The notes under the pieces are model-generated. The model did not search any database, was not told the origin of the DNA, and worked only from the letters and a program-made list of their open reading frames with translations. Below, in pieces: positions 27,195 through 34,910 of a stretch of 34,910 nt of DNA (position 1 is the stretch's first letter; every line of letters starts with the position of its first letter). The DNA is from Actinomycetota bacterium (lineage in GTDB: Bacteria > Actinomycetota > Actinomycetes > Nanopelagicales > Nanopelagicaceae), in the NCBI GenBank assembly GCA_009923805.1, contig RFSY01000002.1:1-34910 (forward strand). Reading direction: 5' to 3'. A program made the translations under genes and the position numbers.

Positions 27195-28804
27195 GACTGA
27201 CTCACTTCCTGATATCCAGTTGTCCAATATCCACTTTGATCTAATTGCTGCACAATGCGTTTCTTCCATTGCTCACTCGTTGCTGGAAAGTCTTCTCTCC
27301 AGTGAGAACCACGGGTTTCTTGTCTAATCAGCGCTGCCTTAAGAATTGTTTGAGCGAGTTGAAAAAGATTGGTTGTCTCCCATGCTTCGACGCAAGGCAC
27401 GGTACTAATTCGATCTTCGATACGAGTGAGATCTGAGCTTGTCTTTAGAAGTGAATCTGATGAACGAAGTACGCCAGCGCCGCGGCTCATACTTACTTGA
27501 ATATCGTGACGAACTACTGGGTCAAGCAAGATTGCACGTGAAGCATTTTCTATTGGCTCACTCAACTCTGGGAGATTTGCATTGATATCAGCTGCGATGC
27601 GAGCACTGAAGACAAGTCCCTCTAGAAGTGAATTAGATGCCAAACGATTTGCACCATGAACGCCTGAACATGCTGTCTCTCCACATGCGTAGAGACCTTT
27701 AACGCTCGTGCGACCATTCAGATCAACTCGTACGCCACCTGATGCGTAATGTGATGCAGGAGCAACAGGAATTAATTGAGTAAGTGGGTCTATTCCGTGA
27801 GCTATGCACGATGCATAAATTGTGGGAAATCTTGCTTCAAATCCTTCGATATGGCGAACATCCAGCCACACATGATGAGCACCTGTCTGATTCATAACTC
27901 TCATAATTGAAATCGCAACAACATCTCGTGGTGCAAGTTCTGCAAGAGGATGAACTCCTTGCATGAAACGCTCACCTTTATCATTGAGAAGGTAGGCACC
28001 TTCACCGCGAACTGCTTCACTAATAAGTGGTTGTTGTCCTTCTGAGTTATCACCGAGCCATAAAACCGTTGGGTGAAATTGAATAAACTCAACGTCAGCA
28101 ACTTTTGCACCAGCACGAAGTGCAAGTGCAACGCCATCTCCGGTAGATACTGATGGGTTAGTTGTCTGTGCGAAAACTTGTCCAAGTCCACCGGTAGCAA
28201 GCACAACTGCCTTTGCAATTCCGCGTCCAACACCATCACGACTACCAGCGCCAATGACGTGCAAGGTCACACCGCAGACCTCGCCGATATCATTTTTAAG
28301 CGCATCTAATACAAGTGCATTCTCTACAACTTCAATTTCAGGATCGTTATGAACTGCAGCTAAAAGTGCGCGTGATACTTCAGCGCCAGTTGCATCTCCG
28401 CCAGCATGAAGAATTCGGTTACGTAAATGCCCACCTTCGCGTGTGAGTGAAATTTCACCGCTCGCTTCTTTATCAAAAATCGCCCCGCGCTCAATGAGTT
28501 TGCGAACTGCTTCAGGCCCCTCTGTAACAAGCACTCTTACCGCTTCCACATCGCACAAACCAGCACCTGCAACCAAAGTATCTTTTTCATGTTGATCGGG
28601 TGAGTCACCATCGCCAAGTGCTGCAGCAATTCCACCTTGTGCCCATTTAGTTGAACCTTCGTCAACGCTGGCTTTAGTAACCAAGAGGACTGATAAGCCA
28701 AATGTTCTGCACTGCAGCGCAGTTGTAAGTCCTGCAATTCCAGATCCAACAACAATGACATCGGCAGTTGCGGTCCAGCCTGGAGCAGGTGCTAATAACT
28801 TCAT
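27191..28804 (-). CDS. nadB: L-aspartate oxidase
   Basis: DVIVVGSGIAGLTTALQC FAD motif, KWAQGGIAAALG, GLYACGETACSGVHGANRLASNSLLEGLVFSARIA. Confidence 0.95.
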   Translation of the reverse strand: MKLLAPAPGWTATADVIVVGSGIAGLTTALQCRTFGLSVLLVTKASVDEGSTKWAQGGIAAALGDGDSPDQHEKDTLVAGAGLCDVEAVRVLVTEGPEAVRKLIERGAIFDKEASGEISLTREGGHLRNRILHAGGDATGAEVSRALLAAVHNDPEIEVVENALVLDALKNDIGEVCGVTLHVIGAGSRDGVGRGIAKAVVLATGGLGQVFAQTTNPSVSTGDGVALALRAGAKVADVEFIQFHPTVLWLGDNSEGQQPLISEAVRGEGAYLLNDKGERFMQGVHPLAELAPRDVVAISIMRVMNQTGAHHVWLDVRHIEGFEARFPTIYASCIAHGIDPLTQLIPVAPASHYASGGVRVDLNGRTSVKGLYACGETACSGVHGANRLASNSLLEGLVFSARIAADINANLPELSEPIENASRAILLDPVVRHDIQVSMSRGAGVLRSSDSLLKTSSDLTRIEDRISTVPCVEAWETTNLFQLAQTILKAALIRQETRGSHWREDFPATSEQWKKRIVQQLDQSGYWTTGYQEVSQS

Positions 28805-29571
28805 GCTCGAGCCTCCATCCGCATATTGTCAATCAAACGCACACTATTTATCCAACCGGCGACTATCGCTCGAACGCTCGTACTATCTCGCTGTGCGGGC
28901 TGAAAGGTTTCCTCGTCAATAAAGTCAGCATAATCAAGAGTCAATTGCGGTTCAGAGCTCAGCATCTCACGAAGTTCACTCTCTGACTTAGCCAAGGAGA
29001 GCGCCCGGGAAATGACCGCCGCAGTTGATCTACCTTCGGGGGTAAGGCGCACATTGCGCGATGACATTGCCAAACCATCAGCTTCTCGAATTATTGGTGC
29101 TCTTACTATTTCAATACCTTGCGCAATCTCTTCGATAAGTATGAGTTGCTGAAAATCCTTCTCTCCAAATACTGCAAAGTTAGGTTTAACTAAATCAAAT
29201 AACCGGCGAACGACTGTCACGACACCATCGAAATGTCCTGGGCGAGATTTGCCTTCATAAAGATTTGCGATGGGGCCAGCCTTAATTGTTGAGAATCCTT
29301 CTGGATAAATCTCACTGTAATGTGGGAGCCACAAATGTGTGACTCCAGAATTCGCAGCCAAATCAATATCTTCAATTGGAGTTCTCGGATATTTATCTAA
29401 ATCTTCCTGCTTTTCAAATTGAAGAGGGTTTACAAAGATGCTGGCAACGACGTTTGTATGTACTTTTTTTGCTATGGTGAAAAGCGATGCATGACCCGCG
29501 TGAAGCGCACCCATTGTTGGAACAAAGGCGCAGCCTGAAGGAAGCTCATGAGCACTTGTTACTACTTTCAT
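28801..29571 (-). CDS. panC: pantothenate synthetase
   Basis: FVPTMGALHAGHASLFTIAKK, VASIFVNPLQFEKQEDLDKYPRT, GHFDGVVTVVRRLFDLVKPNFAVFGEKDFQQL. Confidence 0.96.
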   Translation of the reverse strand: MKVVTSAHELPSGCAFVPTMGALHAGHASLFTIAKKVHTNVVASIFVNPLQFEKQEDLDKYPRTPIEDIDLAANSGVTHLWLPHYSEIYPEGFSTIKAGPIANLYEGKSRPGHFDGVVTVVRRLFDLVKPNFAVFGEKDFQQLILIEEIAQGIEIVRAPIIREADGLAMSSRNVRLTPEGRSTAAVISRALSLAKSESELREMLSSEPQLTLDYADFIDEETFQPAQRDSTSVRAIVAGWINSVRLIDNMRMEARA

Positions 29572-29621
29572 GGCTCCAGTCCTTTCAGGTACCGGGCAGG
29601 CAGTGGGTAAAGTCTAAGGTG

Positions 29622-30068
29622 TTAAGGCAATTGCTCCAAAAGCTCTGAAATTTTGCCGTGAGTAAGTAGTACTGCTTCAGGTTCAATCTCATGCCAAGGC
29701 TCTAATACAAAACGTCGTTCATGTGCACGAGGATGCGGAAGTGCTAGCTCTTCAGCCTTGCTCAGTAGCGCACCATATTGAATGAGGTCAAGATCAATTG
29801 TGCGCGGACCATTTACTTCTTTTCTCTCTCTGCCAAGAGTTTTTTCAATCCCATGCAAAAGTGATAATAAATCCGTTGCTGGTAGCTCACTTTCTGCAAG
29901 ACATACTGCATTGATGTAATCAGGTTGTTCGGGTCCCCCGACTGGCTTGGTTCGATAGAAAGATGAAACTGCCATTACTTCTGTTGCCTCGCGCAACATC
30001 ACAAGGGCAAGATCTAACTGCTCCTGTGGATTACCAATATTTGCACCTAAGGCAATGACTGCTTTCAT
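29622..30068 (-). CDS. folK: 2-amino-4-hydroxy-6-hydroxymethyldihydropteridine diphosphokinase
   Basis: IALGANIGNPQEQLDLAL, FYRTKPVGGPEQPDYINAVC, GPRTIDLDLIQYG, LPHPRAHERRFVLEPW. Confidence 0.96.
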   Translation of the reverse strand: MKAVIALGANIGNPQEQLDLALVMLREATEVMAVSSFYRTKPVGGPEQPDYINAVCLAESELPATDLLSLLHGIEKTLGRERKEVNGPRTIDLDLIQYGALLSKAEELALPHPRAHERRFVLEPWHEIEPEAVLLTHGKISELLEQLP

Positions 30069-30421
30069 CGTGTGATGGTGACCGAAATATCCGTTACTTC
30101 TGCAGATACCGGCGCCTTGGGTTTATGCACTGTCACTGAAATCTTTTCAATCTCTGGATGACCACTTTTTATGCGATCTGCAATTCGACCAGCAAGTTTT
30201 TCAATGAGTTGAGCACGTTCACCCGTAATCTCTTCCACAACCAAATTTGTTAGCGCGCCATAATCAACTGTGTCCTGTAAATTATCGGAAACGCTAGCTT
30301 TCGATAGATCAAGTTCAATCTCTAGATCCACAAAGAAATCCTGACCATTCTTTGCTTCATGCTCAAAGACTCCGTGATATCCAAATCCCCAGATTCCTTT
30401 AATGGTGATGAGATCACTCAT
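30065..30421 (-). CDS. folB: dihydroneopterin aldolase
   Basis: ITIKGIWGFGYHGVFEHEAKNGQDFFVDLEIELDL; DTVDYGALTNLV; between folP and folK. Confidence 0.94.
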   Translation of the reverse strand: MSDLITIKGIWGFGYHGVFEHEAKNGQDFFVDLEIELDLSKASVSDNLQDTVDYGALTNLVVEEITGERAQLIEKLAGRIADRIKSGHPEIEKISVTVHKPKAPVSAEVTDISVTITR

Positions 30422-31173
30422 GAGCGGATGACTTCCACATTTGGCTTCACGCCATGAACTCTAACTGCCCAAATGCTTTTGCCAACAAGAGATTTCGTTA
30501 CCTCAACAGTTGCATCTTCGCGCTGGTCTGGGCTATCTCCCCCAAGAAAACGTTTACGCGAATGGCCGATGAGAATCGGAAAACCAAGGGCAGTAAATTG
30601 ATCAAGGTGGTCCAGAAGCTTCCAGTTATGTTCGGCATCTTTTGCAAAACCAATACCGGGATCGAGAATTATCTTTTCGCTTTTAACTCCCGCAGCCAAC
30701 GCTTTCTGTAGCTGAATATCCATCTCTGCCATGACCTCAGTGACCACATCGTCATAAACTGCTTTGGAGTTCATATCTATTGAGTGTCCACGCCAATGCA
30801 TAATTACATATCTGCATCCCAGTTCAGCAATTGTTTTAAACATCTCTGGATCAGCTGCGCCGCCACTTACATCATTAACAATTGTTGCTCCAGATTCAAC
30901 CGCCAATATGGCAGTGCTGGCTCGCATTGTGTCGATACTCAATGCGGCACCTTTTCCAGCAAGTCCCTGTATCACAGGCAATACGCGCGATTGTTCTTCT
31001 TCTGCGCTCACTCTCTCGGCACCCGGCCTCGTTGATTCACCACCAATATCGATGATGTCAGCGCCTTCTTGAATCATCTCGAGGCCGCGGGCAATTGCAA
31101 CAGCAGGATCTAAATGCAATCCACCATCTGCAAATGAATCAGGAGTTACATTTAAAATTCCCATTACCAACAT
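30418..31173 (-). CDS. folP: dihydropteroate synthase
   Basis: MGILNVTPDSFADGG, DIIDIGGESTRPGA, ILDPGIGFAKDAEHN. Confidence 0.96.
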   Translation of the reverse strand: MLVMGILNVTPDSFADGGLHLDPAVAIARGLEMIQEGADIIDIGGESTRPGAERVSAEEEQSRVLPVIQGLAGKGAALSIDTMRASTAILAVESGATIVNDVSGGAADPEMFKTIAELGCRYVIMHWRGHSIDMNSKAVYDDVVTEVMAEMDIQLQKALAAGVKSEKIILDPGIGFAKDAEHNWKLLDHLDQFTALGFPILIGHSRKRFLGGDSPDQREDATVEVTKSLVGKSIWAVRVHGVKPNVEVIRS

Positions 31174-31179
31174 TGCAGA

Positions 31180-31791
31180 TTATCGATTCGTAATAAGGCT
31201 TATCGCTTCAGCGCGGGTAGCGGCATCACGCAATACACCACGGACAGCAGATGTAGTTGTGCGAGCTCGTGATTTACGCACCCCGCGCATCGACATACAC
31301 AGATGTTCGCAATCGATAATGACAATCACGCCCATCGGATTTAAAATTTCAACTAGCGCATCGGCTATCTGAGTCGTAAGTCGCTCTTGCACTTGTGGAC
31401 GGCGTGCAAATAAATCAACGAGGCGAGCAACTTTGGAAAGCCCAGTAATTTTTCCGCTTGGGATATAACCAACGTGGGCTACCCCGTGAAATGGCGTGAG
31501 GTGATGTTCACAATGAGAAAAAACTTCGATATCGCGGATAATTACGAGTTCCTCATGTCCGATATCAAAAGTGGTAGTTAATACATCTTCGGGCTTCTGC
31601 CACAGTCCTTCGAAATTTTCTTTGAAGGCACGTGCAACTCGGGCAGGTGTCTCTTTTAGCCCTTCGCGCTCTGGATCTTCTCCCAGTGCCAATAAAAGTT
31701 CACGGACAGCTTTTTCCGCGCGCTCTTGATCATATGCATGCGATGCACGTCCATCATGTGGCCCCATCGAAACGGAGGAAATATCACTCAC
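31180..31791 (-). CDS. folE: GTP cyclohydrolase I
   Basis: [64 protein letters not shown]. Confidence 0.96.
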   Translation of the reverse strand: MSDISSVSMGPHDGRASHAYDQERAEKAVRELLLALGEDPEREGLKETPARVARAFKENFEGLWQKPEDVLTTTFDIGHEELVIIRDIEVFSHCEHHLTPFHGVAHVGYIPSGKITGLSKVARLVDLFARRPQVQERLTTQIADALVEILNPMGVIVIIDCEHLCMSMRGVRKSRARTTTSAVRGVLRDAATRAEAISLITNR

Positions 31792-33854
31792 TCGGGCGTC
31801 GCCTTCTTTACTCTGCGCGCTTTTCTAGGACTATCTTCAACAACAGGAGTTATCCGCTCTGGAATATCAACTGGAGGTTTCGTTGATGGGATACGAGATT
31901 CAGATCCTGTCCATGCTGGGCGCTTTGGCCACGATCTCACATGGGTAAATATTTCGGCAATCTCTTCTTTATTAAGTGTCTCTTTTTCAAGAAGTTTGAT
32001 AACCATCTCATCCAGAATTGTGCGATTAGCTTCCAGAATGTCGAACGCTTCTTGATGCGCAGTTTCAATCAGCTTGCGAATTTCTGCATCGACTTTTGCC
32101 GCTACGTTTTCAGAGTAATCGCGTTGATGACCGTAGTCGCGCCCCATAAATGGCTCAGATGGGTCAGTACCAAGTTTGATTGCACCGATTGCTTCAGTCA
32201 TTCCGTACTGAGTAACCATGGCACGCGCCAAAGCAGTGGCTTTCTCAATATCATTTGATGCACCTGTAGATGGATCATGGAAGATAAGTTCTTCGGCAGC
32301 GCGACCGCCCAGTGAATATGCCAACTGATCCAGAAGCTGATTGCGAGTTGTCGAATACTTATCTTCATCGGGCAGAACCATTGTGTAACCAAGGGCGCGG
32401 CCGCGAGGCATGATGGTGATCTTATGTACCGGATCAGTATGTGGAAGTGCATGTGCAACAAGTGCATGTCCTGCTTCGTGATACGCGGTAACGCGACGTT
32501 CTTCTTCTGACATCAATCGTGATTTGCGTTGTGGGCCAGCCATGACGCGATCGATTGCTTCATCTATCTGTGTATTACTAATCACTTTAAAGCCTTCGCG
32601 TGCCGTAAGAAGTGCTGCCTCGTTAAGCACATTTGCAAGATCTGCACCAGTAAATCCTGGAGTGCGACGCGCATATGCACGTAATTCAACATCTTTAGAT
32701 ATCGGCTTATCTTTAGCATGAACTTTCAAAATATCTTCACGGCCCTTGAGATCTGGGCGTTCTACTGGAATCTGACGATCAAATCGACCAGGGCGCAAAA
32801 GTGCAGGATCTAATACATCAGGGCGGTTGGTTGCAGCAATTAAAATAACCTGGCCGTTGGCTTCAAAGCCATCCATCTCTACAAGTAATTGGTTCAGAGT
32901 TTGTTCACGTTCATCGTGACCGCCACCCATACCTGCACCGCGTTGGCGACCAACTGCATCAATTTCATCAACAAATACAATCGCCGGTGCATTTGCTTTC
33001 GCTTGATTGAAGAGATCTCTCACTCGAGCGGCTCCGACACCAACAAACATTTCAACAAAGTCAGATCCTGAAATTGAATAGAACGGAACTTTTGCTTCTC
33101 CTGCTACAGCGCGTGCAAGTAAAGTTTTTCCTGTTCCTGGAGGTCCATAAAGAAGAACACCTTTAGGAATCTTCGCACCTAATAGCGCGTACTTAGCAGG
33201 ATCTGCCAAGAAATCTTTTATCTCCTCTAACTCAGCAATTGCTTCGTCGGCTCCAGCAACATCGTCGAATGTATTTTGTGGAACATCGCTATCTTGAAGT
33301 TTTGCCCGCGATTTGCCGAATGAAAATACTTTGTTGCCACCTTGTGCTTGGCTCATCATTAAGAAGAAGAGGAAGCCAATAATGAGGATTGGGCCAAAGG
33401 TAAAGAAGAGACTTGTTAAGAAAGATTGGCGCGGAACATCAACAGTCCATCCTTTACTTGGTGGATTAGCTGTCAGCGCATCTACAAGAGTTGGCTCTTG
33501 ACGCGCGATGTAGGAAGCCTGAACTTTTGTTGCACCTTTTATTGTGTTGCCATTGGAAAGTATCAGACGAATCTCTTGGCTCTTATCAATAAGAACTGCA
33601 GACTCGACTTGTGCTTTAGAAATAGCATCAATTGCTTGCGATGTCTGAATTTCTGTATATCGATTAGCGGCGCTGGTGATCTGCCCAAAGATGCTGACAC
33701 CAAAGATTGCAACGATTATCCAAAAGAGAGGGCCTCGAAAAATTCTTTCGGCACGCGACTTTGGAGCGCTCTTTGCCTTCTGATTGCCTTGTGGCTTTGC
33801 AGATTTCTTCGGCATCTTAAACTTTGAATTTTTGATTGGATTTTGGGGAGACAT
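31788..33854 (-). CDS. ftsH: ATP-dependent zinc metalloprotease FtsH
   Basis: [57 protein letters not shown] zinc motif, N-terminal TM segments. Confidence 0.97.
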   Translation of the reverse strand: MSPQNPIKNSKFKMPKKSAKPQGNQKAKSAPKSRAERIFRGPLFWIIVAIFGVSIFGQITSAANRYTEIQTSQAIDAISKAQVESAVLIDKSQEIRLILSNGNTIKGATKVQASYIARQEPTLVDALTANPPSKGWTVDVPRQSFLTSLFFTFGPILIIGFLFFLMMSQAQGGNKVFSFGKSRAKLQDSDVPQNTFDDVAGADEAIAELEEIKDFLADPAKYALLGAKIPKGVLLYGPPGTGKTLLARAVAGEAKVPFYSISGSDFVEMFVGVGAARVRDLFNQAKANAPAIVFVDEIDAVGRQRGAGMGGGHDEREQTLNQLLVEMDGFEANGQVILIAATNRPDVLDPALLRPGRFDRQIPVERPDLKGREDILKVHAKDKPISKDVELRAYARRTPGFTGADLANVLNEAALLTAREGFKVISNTQIDEAIDRVMAGPQRKSRLMSEEERRVTAYHEAGHALVAHALPHTDPVHKITIMPRGRALGYTMVLPDEDKYSTTRNQLLDQLAYSLGGRAAEELIFHDPSTGASNDIEKATALARAMVTQYGMTEAIGAIKLGTDPSEPFMGRDYGHQRDYSENVAAKVDAEIRKLIETAHQEAFDILEANRTILDEMVIKLLEKETLNKEEIAEIFTHVRSWPKRPAWTGSESRIPSTKPPVDIPERITPVVEDSPRKARRVKKATPE

Positions 33855-33862
33855 GAGATTCC

Positions 33863-34414
33863 TTATGAGTACATGTGCTTAGCAAGCACACCAATAAATG
33901 AGAGGTTGCGGTACTTTTCATCAAAATCGAGTCCATATCCAACAACGAATTCTTTTGGAATATCGAAGCCAACATATTTAACTGTGACATCAACTTTTGC
34001 TGCTTCTGGCTTACGTAAAATCGCTAGGATTTCAACTGAAGCTGCGCCACGCGATAAGAGGTTTGATTTAAGCCACGATAAGGTGAGTCCAGAATCCACA
34101 ATATCTTCAACAATCAGAACGTGACGTCCTGTGATATCTCGATCTAAATCTTTCAGGATGCGCACAACGCCACTTGATTTAGTTCCGGAACCGTAGGAAG
34201 AAACTGCCATCCAATCCATTTCAATATGAGATTGCATGGCACGAGTGAGATCAGCCATTGCCATGATTGCGCCTTTGAGAACGCCAACAAGAAGAACTTT
34301 TTTATCTTTGTAATCTGCATCAACACGAGCAGCAAGTTCTGCAATCTTTGCAGCTAGCTCTTCTTCTGTTGCAATTACTTTCTCGACATCTGTTCCTACT
34401 GCTGCTAAATCCAC
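33863..34414 (-). CDS. hpt: hypoxanthine phosphoribosyltransferase
   Basis: LLVGVLKGAIMAMADLTR, HVLIVEDIVDSGLTLSWL (PRPP-binding motif), EFVVGYGLDFDEKYRNL. GTG start. Confidence 0.95.
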   Translation of the reverse strand: MDLAAVGTDVEKVIATEEELAAKIAELAARVDADYKDKKVLLVGVLKGAIMAMADLTRAMQSHIEMDWMAVSSYGSGTKSSGVVRILKDLDRDITGRHVLIVEDIVDSGLTLSWLKSNLLSRGAASVEILAILRKPEAAKVDVTVKYVGFDIPKEFVVGYGLDFDEKYRNLSFIGVLAKHMYS

Positions 34415-34443
34415 CGGGTCTGCTCCTTGGTCGCCTATTAGGT

Positions 34444-34910
34444 TTAATTACTGCGGGCTAAGAGCGAAAGTCTGCCCGAAATTCGCTCAACCTTCACACC
34501 GCCCGGCAAGCTCACCTGCCCTTGACCCTTCCATGAAGTGACCAGCGCCTCAGCGCTAGCGACATGATCGGCTGTAATTGAGCCTGAAGGGGCGCCAGCC
34601 GCGTAGATAGCTCGTCTCAGGATGCGAGTGCGAATTGCTCGTGGCAACTGCTCAAGGGCCTGGCAATCAAGATTTCTTAGGTCAAGCGATGAAATCTCAC
34701 TTTCCGCGATGGCATCGAGTGCATCGGCATCATCTCGCAATAGCGCAGCACTTCGTGCAAGTGCTGCTGAAATTCCTGGGCCAATATTTTCTTCCAGAAC
34801 GGGCAGCACGTTGCGCCTTACTTTAACGCGGAAAAATTCAGTATTTGAATTGTGAGGATCGTTCCAAAATTCTATTCCCGCCTCTCTGCAAGCTGAAACT
34901 GTTTCTTCAC
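34444..34910 (-). CDS. tilS: tRNA(Ile)-lysidine synthetase TilS, partial (5' end beyond window)
   Basis: Open frame continues to the window edge: EETVSACREAGIEFWNDPHNSNTEFFRVKVRRNVLPVLEENIGPGISAALARSA, typical of the TilS DPxN...RNxxLP region; adjacent to hpt and ftsH. Confidence 0.88.
   Translation of the reverse strand, partial: EETVSACREAGIEFWNDPHNSNTEFFRVKVRRNVLPVLEENIGPGISAALARSAALLRDDADALDAIAESEISSLDLRNLDCQALEQLPRAIRTRILRRAIYAAGAPSGSITADHVASAEALVTSWKGQGQVSLPGGVKVERISGRLSLLARSN

Noticed and set aside
27195-27269. N-terminal extension of nadC (MEETHCAAIRSKW...)
   Set aside because: Overlaps the nadB C-terminal coding region; MIDRELIKRALAEDL at 27194 with the ATGA overlap is the natural start.
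1-34910. CRISPR array, tRNA/rRNA, transposon, prophage, toxin-antitoxin or defence island
   Set aside because: No direct-repeat arrays, transposase, integrase or phage-like proteins, and no tRNA-like cloverleaf noticed in the very short intergenic regions. XPB helicase and ClpC/FtsH are housekeeping here.

Overview
The window is a gene-dense, mostly housekeeping segment of what looks like a small, low-GC, streamlined actinobacterial genome. The taxon (possibly freshwater acI/Nanopelagicales-like) is an inference from gene content, order and compactness. From left to right it contains: menaquinone genes (menB divergent from menE-menA); a system II cytochrome c biogenesis cluster (ccsB-resB-ccdA-tlpA-like) with a histidine phosphatase; a HAD hydrolase; an XPB-helicase operon with an M20 peptidase inside it; a glutaredoxin-like gene; two convergent secreted-protein genes, one a putative metzincin-like protease with FN3 and repeat domains; proC; a cysteine-rich conserved protein; radA; mutY; clpC; and a long minus-strand run (tilS-hpt-ftsH-folE-folP-folB-folK-panC-nadB-nadC-coaX-lysS-GNAT). 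I found no tRNA, rRNA, CRISPR array, transposase, phage or recognisable defence system. The observations most worth a second look are a one-base frameshift in menB, a probable ATT start codon for menA, recurrent TANNNT boxes 6-9 nt upstream of ATG suggesting leaderless transcripts, very compact divergent promoters, an inverted repeat in one divergent promoter, the M20 gene embedded in the XPB operon, and the unusual secreted metalloprotease. I see no convincing evidence of a wholly new multi-gene system.
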